NCBI GenBank assembly: GCA_949825045.1
Contig: OX463810.1
Location: 36,652,201-36,716,200 of the forward strand
Origin: Argyresthia goedartella
Taxonomy: Eukaryota; Arthropoda; Insecta; Lepidoptera; Argyresthiidae
Direction of reading: 5' to 3'
DNA length: 64,000 bases
Position numbers and translations under genes: made by a program
Part shown: one piece after another, positions 1 through 12,500 of the stretch
How positions within the stretch are numbered: position 1 is the stretch's first letter
Layout: each line of letters starts with the position of its first letter
Notes under the pieces: model-generated
The model's database searches: none
Seen by the model: only the letters and a program-made list of their open reading frames with translations
What the model was told of the DNA's origin: nothing

Positions 1-92
1 CGAGAACGTGCTGGGCGGCGTCGGGAACGAGTTCAAGGTACCCGCCTGCTAGTGTGTGTGTGTATATATATGTATGTTTGTTCCACAATAAG

Positions 93-194
93 AACAAGAT
101 GGGCATCAAGTGCTCCAACACTGCCGAGGTGTACTACGAGGACGTGAAGATACCCATCGAGAACGTGCTGGGCGGCGTCGGGAACGAGTTCAAG
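93..194 (+). CDS. ACADVL: ACADVL duplicated exon, copy 1
   Basis: This is a 34-codon exon (102 bp, phase 0 at both ends) with an intact acceptor and a GTACCC donor. It encodes the segment from [10 protein letters not shown] to VGNEFK. Being symmetric, it could be included, skipped or used instead of another copy without shifting frame. Its end carries Glu where acyl-CoA dehydrogenases normally have Gly before Phe. Whether it is used is unknown. Confidence 0.5.
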
Positions 195-247
195 GTACCC
201 GCCTGCTAGTGTGTGTGTATATATATGTATGTTTGTTCCACAATAAG

Positions 248-349
248 AACAAGATGGGCATCAAGTGCTCCAACACTGCCGAGGTGTACTACGAGGACGT
301 GAAGATACCCATCGAGAACGTGCTGGGCGGCGTCGGGAACGAGTTCAAG
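248..349 (+). CDS. ACADVL: ACADVL duplicated exon, copy 2
   Basis: The exon and its flanks appear identical to copy 1, with the same 34 codons, acceptor and GTACCC donor. That implies a very recent duplication, ongoing homogenisation, or an assembly artefact. Confidence 0.5.
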
Positions 350-402
350 GTACCCGCCTGCTAGTGTGTGTGTATATATATGTATGTTTGTTCCACAATA
401 AG

Positions 403-504
403 AACAAGATGGGCATCAAGTGCTCCAACACTGCCGAGGTGTACTACGAGGACGTGAAGATACCCATCGAGAACGTGCTGGGCGGCGTCGGGAACGGATT
501 CATG
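403..504 (+). CDS. ACADVL: ACADVL exon (last, divergent tandem copy)
   Basis: A 34-codon exon after an AATAAG acceptor, ending before a GTACGC donor. It ends VGNGFM, restoring the Gly-Phe pair expected in the family, and continues naturally into [10 protein letters not shown] of the next exon. It is therefore the likeliest constitutive copy. Confidence 0.75.
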
Positions 505-3500
505 GTACGCGCCTGCTAGTGTGTGTGTGTGTGTGTGTTTTAGTTCCTCACGTAAGTCACGCTTAAACGCCGTAATGCATTTGGGTGCTATTTCGCACAC
601 AGGTTGTTTATGACTGTATGTTAGTTCGGCAATCATGCAAGAAGCCTGACCGGATGTAGATGAAAATTTACACACAGATAGAAGCAGAAAATAATCAGGC
701 TCATGTCTTACTAGGCATTCGATTCGGGATCGAATCCCGGCCCAGGAGAAAAGGCCGAGTTCCGTCAACGGAATGGGTTTTACCCCTTAGATGTCGGTGG
801 CCACAATAATGCCATCCTATTTTCAACCTTATGGCCATACTGGGCAGCAAAGACAGAATTGCGCCCATGTTGAGCCAGCCGTAGCCCATCGCCGCTGAGA
901 ACAGGGATTGCAGCGGCTCTCATGAATGTGTGTTGTGCAGGTGGCGATGAACATCCTGAACAACGGCAGGTTCGGCATGGCGGCCGCGCTGGCGGGCACG
1001 CAGCGCTCCGCCATCAAGCAGGCGGCGGAGCACGCGGCCACTCGCGTGCAGTTCCAGCGGAGGCTGCGGGACTTCGGCACCATCCAGGTAACACTCGCAA
1101 CCACAAACACCTTATCACACTACGCTGGAAAGGCACCTGTCCTATTAAGGGCTTGTGGACCCTGATTCATTCTAGTGCAATTAAGCGTTTTAAAGGGGTC
1201 GGAACCGGGCCGCGTACCCCTCACAGAAATGTCGCGTCATACAGTTGTCAAGAGTGCGGCTCACGCACCGCTAAGGCGATAACCTTCTCAGTAATATAGA
1301 TAGCTGGACTGCATTGCTCGATATTTGAAGTGTATAATTTTTGTCCCAATAACTTGATAAATATAAAAAATCGCCATTAATGAAACATTACGGCTAACAT
1401 TTGGTTCACTTTTTTTCTTAGTTAGGCTGATAACTTTTGAACCGCTGAACCGATTTTAATAAAATATGTACTTCAAATAACGCATTAAAATCCGTCCACT
1501 CGTTTGACCGCTATTCCTTGTTAAGCTGACTGTTATAATATAAACGTTATTTTCCTTGTATAGTTATTTTATTTGTGACAATGACAGTCTTGTCATAACA
1601 ACGAGAACATAATCAACATAACAGGTTACTAATAAAAAGGTTGGTTATTCAAACCAAATCCTACCTATTTCTAACACTCCCACTTAGGTAGGATGTAGCG
1701 AGGTGTACGGACAACAAAAAATAAATATAAATAAATTCTCCCACTGAGTCGAAAAGTTCAGATTGAAATCAATTTCGCTTAAGAATTGACGAATCCACAT
1801 TGCTTCTTTTGTAGCATCACATAGGGCCATGTATTCGGCCTCTGTTGTAGATAGCGCCACTGAGGGCTGTCGACGACTGCTCCACGTGACTGGTCCACCA
1901 TTCATCAAAAATAGATATCCGGTCGTCGACCTTCTAGACTCTGGGTCTGTGGCATAATTGGCGTCTGCAAAACCAGTAAGACCTGCCAGCGCACTGCCGC
2001 TATACAACAATCCAAGTTGTGCAGTACCTGCCAGATAGCGCATAATTCTTTTCACAAGATGCCAGTGCGATGCAGTCTAGTTTGTCAGAAATCTGCTTGC
2101 GACCCCTACAGCATAGGAGATATCTGGCCTGGTTGTAGTTGCAAGATACCATTTCCGTGTTTACTCTCTCTAGTAGATTCTCTGCGGACTTGTTCTGTTT
2201 GTAGACAGTCTTCTTTTGGGGGTTCAGATTCAGCAAAACTTCTTTCTCCTTTTGAAGACTACGCAAATTTTTCCTCAAGTCCTCGGTCTCCCTATTGATC
2301 TTCGCTATAGTCCATTGCTTCGCTGTAAGCTCTGCTTGCATACCCTTTATCGTCGCACACAGGTAACTATCCTCTTTCAGCTTATTTAGAAGCAAAGCAG
2401 AATTCTGCGACAGCCTGCTTACTGCTGACGAAGCTCGCTCTGGCTTTATAAATGTTTGAGTACTGACAGTGCTTCCAGCTATGGGCGCTGTTTGAATACA
2501 TGAGTCCATGAGATTGGTTTTATTTATCTTGTTTTTCAGTTCTGTATTAGTTTTCCTATCGTCCATTAGTTGCTTTTCAACATCTATGATGTGGTTTTCA
2601 TATTTCTGCTTCATATCACTGAACTTTCCTTGAAGTGTTAGTAAGATTCCTTGGAAATGATCTTCCTTATCTTTTAACTCTCGCTCCAGGCGCGAGATTC
2701 GTTCTTCGAGTAGTTTCTTTTTGTTATCTTCTACTGTTGAAGATTTTGAAGCCACTATCAAAGCTGACACTGAATCAGGATGTTTCCTCTTCAATATCAT
2801 CTCCATTTCCTTGCACTGTCTCTGTAGATCCTGTATAACCAATGCATCTTTATCAAGTTTAATCTTTAAGTTCTTGCTCTCGTTGCGCTCCCTATTCAAG
2901 TCAGCCCGCACTCTGATTTCGTTCTCTTTTACAGCTTTAAGTTGTGAATTTCTGTTTTCATACTCCTTTCCTAGTCTGCTTATAAATTTCTCGCATTCCG
3001 CTATTTTCAGTTCTGCGATGTTTCTGTTCATTTATTTGATCTAGTTTCTTGCGCAATATTTTGTTGTCCTCTTTTAGGTGAACGTTCATTAATTCCAAAC
3101 TCTTTGCCCTTTCATTTGTATCTTTCAGTTCTTCCAAAAGTCCGTCATGTATACAGTTAAACTTCTTGGGAGAGCTTGTTACAGATCGTGCCACTTTTGC
3201 AACCTCCCCATTTTTAGAGTCTATAACACCGGCAGAGAACGGACTTACTTTCGATTTTCGTCTGATAACTTCTGTGTTTTCTTTGTTGCTGAGCTTTGGT
3301 GTTTGATTGGGCTTAGTTTTATTTTCAGCAGAATTTTTGTCCATTTTCTTCCCATCATGGTCTGGTTTGGTCACTGTGATCTCTGGTACATATTCAGCGT
3401 TTATATGTCCGAGTCTCTCGTGCCACAATTTCAAATTGCTATTTATTGTGACAGGATTGGCATCACAGGTCAGAGTCTCTTTATATACTGCCGTTTTAAA

Positions 3501-6500
3501 TAGTACTCGATATAAATTATTTGGTTGCTTGTGTGCATATGCCACCAACCTTCTATCCATGTCAAAAATATTAGCGTGCCATTTTTCTTTGTTAATAATA
3601 TAACCTTTCTCCGTTAGAACTCCTTCCGAAATTAAATTCTTCTTGAGATTTGGGATGTAAAGAACAATCATTAATTTCCGAATCGTGCCATTGATTATTT
3701 AGCAATTTCTTAATATAGACTGTCCCTATGCCTTTGACACACAACTCAGTGTCATCTCCTAGACGTACTGTTTTTGTCGGGCAATCGTAGAGCTTATTAA
3801 AGAATTCCAATCTGCTTGACATATGAGCAGAAGCTCCGCTATCTAAAAGCCAAATATCTTCATCGTCAGCTAGACAATTTAAAGCAACAGTTTCTGCCAT
3901 AAACGCAGAATACGTCAAATTTGCTCCTGGATTCAATTTGAAGTTTCTTTTTCTTGAGTAACAGTCTTTGGCAATATGCCCTGGTTTTTGACAGTAGTAG
4001 CAGATAGGAGCCTTTGGAAAGCTTCTTCTTTCACCATACGCATTTTTGGTGACCGTAGCCAAGACAGTAGGTTCAGTGGTGTTATCATTCGCGAGGTTTG
4101 CTTCTTCATCTAGTAGCCTAGCGGTTAAATTAATGACATTTTGTTTTTCAACATCCATAGATAACCACGCTTGTCTCACATTTCTGTATTTAGGAGGAAG
4201 ACTGCCGATTATTTTCGTAATAACGGCTGTATCACTTATGTTGTCACCTGCCTCTCGTATTTGCTTAGCCAGGGATTCTACTTTGGCAATATGTTGAGCA
4301 ATACCGTTATTTTCTCCCATTCTGTATTGGTAAAATCTTTCGTGAAGTGTCATTTTATTAAACTCTGATTTTTGAGCATAAATTGAGTCTAACTTTTCAA
4401 TCATTTGCTTCGAAGTTGTACAATTCTCTATCAGCACCATTTGCTCATACGTCAATGAAGACGTGACTATAAACATTACAGCGGCATCTTCCCATTCTCG
4501 CTTATCCGCTGCCGCTGCTGCTGAGGTCACTCCGGCATCTCCAGCACTCGCACCTGCGCTCGCGTTCACGTTCACACTTCCTTCATCTTCTATATACCTT
4601 CCCAAGCCTTTTGCTTTCAACGCGCACTTTAATTGAAATTTCCATTGAAGATAATTTACTCCACTAAACTTTTGCAACATACCACATATTACTTTTTCCA
4701 TCGTGCTGGGCCCATAACCGTTATAATATAAACACGTTATTTTCCTTGTATAGTTATTTTATTTGTGACAATGACAGTCTTGTCATAACAACGAGAACAT
4801 AATCAACATAACAGGTTACTAATAAAAAGGTTGGTTATTCAAACCAAATCCTACCTATTTCTAACACTGACAAATTTCGAACTACTTCTATCTTCTATCT
4901 TCTACAAGGGGGTTGTAGTGCCTGCACCTGGCCCACTTGAGCGGGGCCTTTGTGCATGTCCCCTTCGCCTGCACATCTACTTCAGCCATCCCAACTCCTG
5001 CACCAGCTGGAGAAGGAGGCCTGGGTGTTCTAGGAGCTCGTGGGTGATTGTTGTGTCTCCTAGGATAGCCATCCTGGTTTCTGTTGTGGATGGACATGCC
5101 AGTAGCATATGCTCTACTGTTTCATCCACTTCCATGCACCCCCTGCACAGGTGGCTGTCCGTTGCACATGTAATTGTCAAGTGCTTGTTTAGTGTACAAT
5201 GGCCTGTAATAAGGCTTGTTAGTATTTTTATTTTACTGCGTGGCAGTCTCATTAAGTAATTCGTAAATTTATGGTTATACTTGTCTATAAAAAGTTTTGT
5301 GTTTTTGCAGTCTTCTCTGCTAGACCATAATAGGTTTTGTTGCTGTACTGTGGCTTCTCTGAGCCTTTTTCGTAGAGCTTCCGCTGATAAGGGCGAGAAT
5401 GGTGGAGGGCCGATTGCTGGCCTTTCTGCCCCTAATTTTGCTAGCTTGTCTGCGTACCAGTTGCCTTGGTCACCCTGGTGACCTTTTACCCACTGGACTG
5501 TGACCTTGTTTTTCTCACCTAGCCTGTTGAGTGCCTTGTGGCATTCTAGTATGAGTTTTGATTTTGTCAACGGTCTTTTTAGTGAGCTTAGTAGGGCTGC
5601 GCAGTCCGTTTTAAAGGTTATGTCATTCCCCTCTGCATCATTTATCAAGTGCATTGCCACGTGTAGGAGACTCAGTGTTTCAGCTTGAAACACTGTCGTC
5701 TCCTTTCCGAAGCTTAGGGAAAGTTTAATGTCAAGCTCCGGCGAGAAAAGACCTCCGCCTGTGTTCTTGCTTTTCTTTGAGCCATCACTGTATATTGTTA
5801 TGCTTTTGTGATTTGGTATTGTTGGTGTTTCTAAGCCCTTGGCTGTGATTTCATATTTCCTACTTTTTCGAACTACTGTTCCGATATTAATGAAACATAT
5901 CTGAGAGCCATAATTTTTCTTATTTAGGCTAATAATGATTTTAATAAAATATATCCACTAACCATCGCAGTGAATAAACTGCACCGATTTTAATAAAACA
6001 TATATAAGAACCATCGTCAGGAGGTCAACTACCATTTACAGAAATCCGATTAAAATTCATCGACCCGTTTGACCGCTACGGTGCCCCTCTTTTGGTCGTC
6101 GGTAGAGGTTGTCGTTATTACCAAAGCGCTTTTTTTATAGTAGTTTATGTGACTGATAGCCTAGTATATCTACACACATATTATAAGCTCCCTTTGATGT
6201 GTTCAGACGGTTCGGCAGCTGCACGCCCGAGCGCTGTTGCTAACTATACTAATGGCGTATAAAAGCGTAAAGCCGTTCATAATAGCGGCTATTATTAAAT
6301 AGCTATTTGCATTTTTTTAAATCAGTCGTTATGCCCACCTCTAGTCGTGGGGGGTTATAAAGGCTACAGAGTGCAGACTTCGATGTATTTTATATACTGA
6401 GAAGCGGTGTTGGGAGATTGCCAACATACTTCGCATCAGCAATAAGTCCAAAGAATTTTTGGATCCATCTCAATGCTATATTTACCAAGATCGTGAATTG

Positions 6501-9500
6501 GATCCCTCAAAGGATTCTATTTTACATGTATAGGTAAGGCGTCACCCAATAGAATGCAATTACTTTTATGAGTGGCCAGTATTGAATATGGTAATCTGGG
6601 GTTTTATAGTTATCAAAGCAGCTCGCTAGGTGGCGATGTTGAATTTGCTGATCAACCGCAGAACATAATGTTATTGTGGTCTGTGAGATTTCATTTTTGT
6701 ACAAAACAATTAAAATCAGTTAAAGATTCGGCTTTTCTCGGATATCATCGCCTAAATCCGGAGACGGAAATGACACGAAATACATTACCGCGATTTCTTT
6801 TAGGTAGCATTCAATTTGAAATATCATAAACGCAATGTATAGCACCTGCCAAGATGACATTACTAACAGGTAGACCTAAGAAATTTATTATGCAGAAGCG
6901 ACATGAATTTGAACTTTAATAACCTCTATAACATCTATACATGGGACAATCTCGGAAGTGTACCCTATCAACTACAAAAATAATTTTGTAAATCGGTTCA
7001 CGTGTCTTCTAGAAATCTTCTAACATACATACAAAAAATCACGTCGAGTTGAGAACCTCCTCCTCCTCCTCACTATCACTATGTGAATCATAACGTAATC
7101 ATCATAATCATAATCTAACTATATCTATCATCATCTTTTAACACGCTGCTTTTCGAAACTCCGGTTGCTTCACAAACCCTGTCCGAAAATTTTGGATTAT
7201 ATCTGCTTTCTTCTTTTTTAAATAAATTGGCTTCTTTTCTAAAATAGTTAACATTTTTTACAATTTCACGAGATTGAGCAACAATTTTTTTTACCACGCT
7301 TTAAATTTGTTGAAGCCATGATACATAAATATTGTTTTTGATGAAATTTGATAGAATCGAATATTTTCACGAATGAAATTAGCGTTCATAAACATAAATG
7401 TATCATATACGTCACACTGCTTTTATTGACACTAAGAAGGCAGACTGTCAAAATAGTCAATTATTTTTCTTATTTCAATATAAAGTTTTGAGCTACAAAG
7501 GAGGGTTTGTTGCTGATATCGTTCTTGTATTGTATTCAATAAGACAACGAGTAATATAATTAAAGGTCATATCTGTAAATTGATAACTCTATGTGAGAGA
7601 TGAGGGATTCACGACAATATCCGAGGTTGGCCGAATCGTTAACTGATTTTAATCGTATTGTACCGTGGTCTGAATTGTGTAAGGTCACTAAGGTCCCAAG
7701 CTCGCGCTAACACATCTTCATCATTTCGGACTGTAGGGTTTAGCCACAAATTCTCCCTCTAGCGAGCCATTTGGAAGCTTGGTATTTTAATTCGCGAACT
7801 AGCCATGATCACGAATTTCACTATCGATAGATATACTCCTTTAGTTCACACCCAATCATCACCATAGTGCTCTTCTTCTTCTTTCATTGCCTCTCCACTA
7901 CTGGAAGTTAATAATAATAATAATACCTTGGACACTATTTACACACATTGATCTAGCCCCAAACTAGGATTCCCTGTATCTTGGGTACTAGACAACGATA
8001 CACATACTCATACAGATAAATATTATATTTAGATAGATAAATAACCATGACTAGGGTACAAACATCATCTCATCAAACAAATATTTGCCCCACCGGGACT
8101 CGAACTCGGGACCCTTGACTTCGTAGGCAGGGTCACTGCCGACTCGGCCATGCGGGTCGTCGTCGGTTGGCAGTCAGCTCTGAATATCCCTCTGTGCTTC
8201 GCTAGGCGGAACAGGTCTTCGACGCCAGCTAATATTTACGTATATTCGAGAGCCACGATGTCCTTCTTCTTCCGATCATAGTGCTCATGTAGCCCATATC
8301 GACCCGACTGCTGGATAAAGCCCTGTTTTCTATCGCGGCAATCCTCGAAGTTCCAATGCTAATGCACAACATGACCGGTCCTCAGGAGAAGCTGGCGCGC
8401 ATGGCGATGCTGCAGTACACGACGGAGACCCTCGCGTACATGGTGTCCGGCAACATGGACACCGGCGCACAGGACTACCAGCTCGAGGCGGCCATCTCTA
8501 AGGTGAAAACACTGCAGAGAACTTGAACATGTCAAATTCACAGAGGCGAGCTCGTCTCCAACAAATATCGAGGTTGCTCTAATGCCTGGTGGAGTTTGCT
8601 TGCGTTGCGACGCTCTGCCTACTGAGCATTTAGAATCTGATAGTTGTAGTTTGGGTTGTCGTTGTCCCACGTCGCTGGTTCACCGGCGTAATGTTCTAGA
8701 CATTGTAATAATATATAATTTTACTCAATTCTCTCATGATGTCACTAAAATTTGCATTAAAATGTTCGCGCTCTTCAACAACTCTGCAAAACAACCTTCA
8801 CGTCCTAGCTCTCGGCGGCAAGTGAGCGACGGAGTGCAGCTGTGCAGTGTAAACACACCTATAGGAGGTGAATGAGACGAGTCGTTGGTCGTTGTTCAAT
8901 AGACAGGCGTTTAATGATTCTAGAATGACACATGCAGACAGGTTGTATATGGGTTGGGTAAAGGTGTGTTCGCACACTACATCTTATAAAATAATATCAC
9001 AATAATGATATAACAGTAATCTTTTCTTTAAAAATTACAATAACAACAAATAACATTTCTACAAATCACAAGCCATTCGGCACAGCACTGCCTTTTAGGG
9101 CAGGCTGATCCTGGCTAGGTCGCCATGTAAGACGGCGAAAGCTCAGCACAGCGAAGGCCACGCGAAGCCCCTGGTAAGCAGGGGCCACCCAAGACCGGGG
9201 GGACGTAACCCTCCCAAGTCGACGCCGCGGGCATGAGGGAACCATAAGTCTCCGCAGAGACGAGAACGCTCTCCGCAGACCACAGCGGCCATATGGAGAT
9301 CGGCCTATAGTCGGTGAATGAGATGAGTCATTGGTTCAATAACAGGCGTTCAATGATTCTAGAATGACACATACAGACAGGTCATATAGGGATAGGGTAA
9401 GGGTGTGGTCGCTCACTACACCATGCCGCTGCCCGGCCCCGCCTTCCGCATGACTTCCGCACGGGCAGTGGGCAATATAATGACGAGCGGCGTGAGAAAT

Positions 9501-12500
9501 GTGAGTTTACATTATGCTCCTGCTCACTGCCCTGCCGAAGTCCCCGCCCACTTCGGTGTGATGTAAACGGATCATAACACACAGGTATTTACAATCTTTT
9601 AGATTGTAGCAAAGACGACAGTTCGCTGACTCCGTGCAGGCTACAAACTTATATATGAAAAGACATCTATGGTTATTTTTGATGTCTTAGAAATTTTGAC
9701 AACTGTTTCTCATACATTGTCTTGTTTTGTAGTTTATCTCCTATTATTAAGTTATTTATATATTATTTACTCTATATTTACAAAGAATACTCACAAAGTA
9801 TTATTTCCATCAGAGTTGTCTGTTAATTCCTTGGCTTGTCTAATTATACATGTCAAGTCTTACACTTGACACTGGCAGAATTTGTCGATAGGCAACCAAC
9901 TGCCATTCACAAAAATAGAATAGAATAGACAATCTTTTAAATGGCAAATAGTCTTGACTATAGACTTGTGCTCCGCCTGGTGAAAAACAGAAAGTGATAT
10001 TCGGTGGCGACTGCCAACCTCCAGCAGCGTTTGAAGACGTCTTCCGAGGTTCCGATACCCAAATCTATAACACGTAAAGAACAATAGGATCACTTGATTG
10101 GCGAGAACCGTTCTCTCGTTAAGCCTGTACGTCGCTCCCAGGTGTTCGCCTCCGACGCAGCCTGGACGGTAGTGGACGAGGCGATCCAGATCCTCGGCGG
10201 CATGGGCTTCATGAAGGCGACCGGCTTGGAGCGCGTGCTGCGCGATCTGAGAATCTTCCGCATCTTCGAGGGCACCAACGACATCTTGCGGCTGTTCGTC
10301 GCACTCACTGGTAAGCGTTTTGAAGTTCTGACAGTTGTCAATTTCAGCAACATGAGAAAAGTAAAAAATCTGTCATGGAGGCGTTCGTCTTCTGCCTTCC
10401 CCTGTGCCCCGCACCCCGCGGCGCAAGGAGGCCGTAACAATGTTCTTAATATAAGCGTTGCTTTGATCCTATCCCTGCAGGCATCCAATTCGCCGGATCC
10501 CAGCTGAAGGAGCTCCAGCGGGCGTTCAAGAACCCGACGGCCAACCTGGGCCTGATCTTCAGCGAGGCGGGCAAGCGCGCCGGCCGGGCCGTCGGTATCC
10601 GGCCGGCCGGCGACTCGAGTGTGGCCGCGCTGGTGGCGCCGCCGCTGAGGCACCACGCGAGCGAACTCGCCAAGCTGGTACGTACTCGGTGTTTGGCCCC
10701 CGGACTATTGGAGGGCGAATGTGATTCTGAGATTCATAGTAAGGGGGTGACCAACTTATAAGCGTCGATTTAAATGAATCGCTACGACTTCAAACATCTG
10801 TGTATTGATCATCCGATGTTTTATGTAACCTAGTGTTTAAAAAGAAAAGGGTTCATCGACGTAACCTTGCAACGGTGTTCAGTTTTTTAGAACACAATGT
10901 TATACTTACAATGTTTAGAATGGTTTATTTGCCAAAGCCAAATAGCGAAATTGCCTTTTTTGACATTATTAAAATAAATACGTATTTCTAAATGAAAAAA
11001 GTAAAGTAATTGTGCATTTGTTGAAAAAATAAATAATATTGTGAGCCATAACAAAGTTACGTTGTTGAATAATATTCAGAGCCCTTCGTGACAAGGTTAC
11101 TATGTGGAATTTTGATGAAGTGTTAAATGCTACTTGTTACGTATAGATAATTTATTTTCATATTATAGGGTCGAAGTACATGCACTTGAAGTCCTTGATC
11201 AGGCCGTTGTACAATGTACACTGCCTTACTATTCTTCTTCAGTGATCCAAACCCTTGCACCAGCCGCCGTAGATGGCCTTATTACAAATTTATGATTTCA
11301 ATGCAATTCAAACATTACTATACCTATTGTATTTTTTTCATAAAAAGCTAGATAACATTTAATAGCATAATTTTGTTTCAGTAATATGTTAGTCGCAATT
11401 CAAAATGTTTAAATTTTGTAAGTTTTATTTTATTTTATTGCATGCCGTTGTTGCGTTTAGTTAGAGTAGTAGTTATATAAATAATAAATAAATTGACCAA
11501 TCAGGAATCTCATAAACCAGCAGTCGCAATAAAAGACGACTCGTGTCTAGTACTCTAGTAGTAACTGTCCTAATTGGTAGATTTTTCAATTGCAATTGAT
11601 ATCAGAACAGCCAACATTATTATCTTTATTTCTGTGCTAATATTCAAGTACGCCATCGCGAAGGCCGTCTCAGGCATACATATGACTGTGACATGTGACC
11701 AGTGGTTCAACTAAACAATACAATTGCTTATAAATAAAATAAATAAAGCCACCCCGGATACATTAAGCTTAAAACTTTTGAGTCACTGAACAGATTTTAA
11801 CAAAACATATCTAAGAACCATCACAGTAAAGTCTACTACTAACTACAAAAAACATGTTAAAATCCGTCCCCCCGCTTGAAAGCTATTCCTTGTTAAGCCG
11901 ATTACTTTGGAACTAGTGAACCGATGTTAATAAAACATATCTAAGAACTATCACAGGGATAGTCTACTACCATTTACAGAAAAACGTATTAAAATCCCGT
12001 TGACCGGTAGGGTGCCACGGACAGACATACAGACACACCGACCGACAGCCGTTTCAAACTTATAACCCCCGAAGTCCAAAAGACGGGTGCTTTTGGACTT
12101 TAACTGTTTACCAAATTGAGTAAAAATTTACATCCAAAAAAATAATTTTTTATCGCAAATGAACTAAATGTTCACCCACATTATAATACTAAACTACATA
12201 GGGTCGCCCCGTTCAGGTCCTCTTCGCTTCGGCTCCAGGTTGCATTGTAGACTATTTGCCGACTAATCCATACCGCTCGCTCACCCCCAGGTGGACGCGT
12301 ACGGCCAGACCATCGAGGCCGTGCTCGTGAAGTACGGCCGAGGCATCGTGGACGAGCAGTTCGTGCTGAACCGCCTCGCGTCCGCCGCCATCGACGTGTA
12401 CACTGCGGCCTGCGTACTATCGCGGGCCTCCCGCGCTGTCAGCCTGGGCCTGCCCACAGCCGCTGACGAGGTTAGTCCTAGTAGTACTAAAAACGAAGCC

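Larger units (their letters stand above)
1..530 (+). repeat. 155-bp tandem repeat carrying an ACADVL exon
   Basis: A head-to-tail array whose unit contains a short intron piece ending in a GT/TA-rich tract, an acceptor (AATAAG), a 102-bp exon and a donor (GTACCC or GTACGC). The exon's internal landmark recurs at 1, 158, 313 and 468, so spacings are 157, 155 and 155; the 157 comes from one extra GT. Copy 0 is cut by the window edge (exon end 1-37), and copies 1-3 have exons 93-194, 248-349 and 403-504. The copies are virtually identical except that the last one changes near its 3' end (Asn-Gly-Phe-Met instead of Asn-Glu-Phe-Lys) and its intron GT tract is longer. Because the unit is not a multiple of three, open frames spanning two units are artefacts of the repeat. 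It could be a genuine exon duplication or an assembly expansion. Confidence 0.9.
1531..4866 (-). mobile_element. Non-autonomous copia-like LTR retrotransposon carrying a host gene fragment
   Basis: The element is bounded by two nearly identical direct repeats (1531-1676 and 4719-4866) and by a 5-bp duplication CTGAC (1526-1530 and 4867-4871). Read on the minus strand the order is 5' LTR, primer-binding site, gag with CCHC knuckle, protease, the start of the GAG-pre-integrase domain, about 1.2 kb of foreign coiled-coil coding sequence, the last part of reverse transcriptase, RNase H, polypurine tract and 3' LTR. Integrase and the catalytic RT core are absent. The LTRs differ only by a 2-bp indel and one terminal base, so insertion is recent. 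It must depend on enzymes from a related complete element. The reading frame has a few breaks, described under its parts. Confidence 0.92.

Noticed and set aside
110..519. 84-codon open frames starting MLQHCRG
   Set aside because: They arise by reading through the intron of one tandem unit into the exon of the next in a shifted frame; the spliced exon explains the sequence.
361..768. 135-codon minus-strand frame
   Set aside because: It runs antisense across the exon array and GT-rich intron and has no domain.
2000..3031. The coiled-coil frame as a resident host gene
   Set aside because: It lies between the LTRs and is fused to copia coding sequence on both sides, so it is cargo of the element, not a local gene.
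8097..8150. A tRNA gene
   Set aside because: A and B boxes are present, but the sequence is repeated at 52358-52412 with a SINE body and tail and does not fold as a complete tRNA.
10090..10673. Long minus-strand frames over ACADVL exons
   Set aside because: Antisense shadows of GC-rich coding exons.
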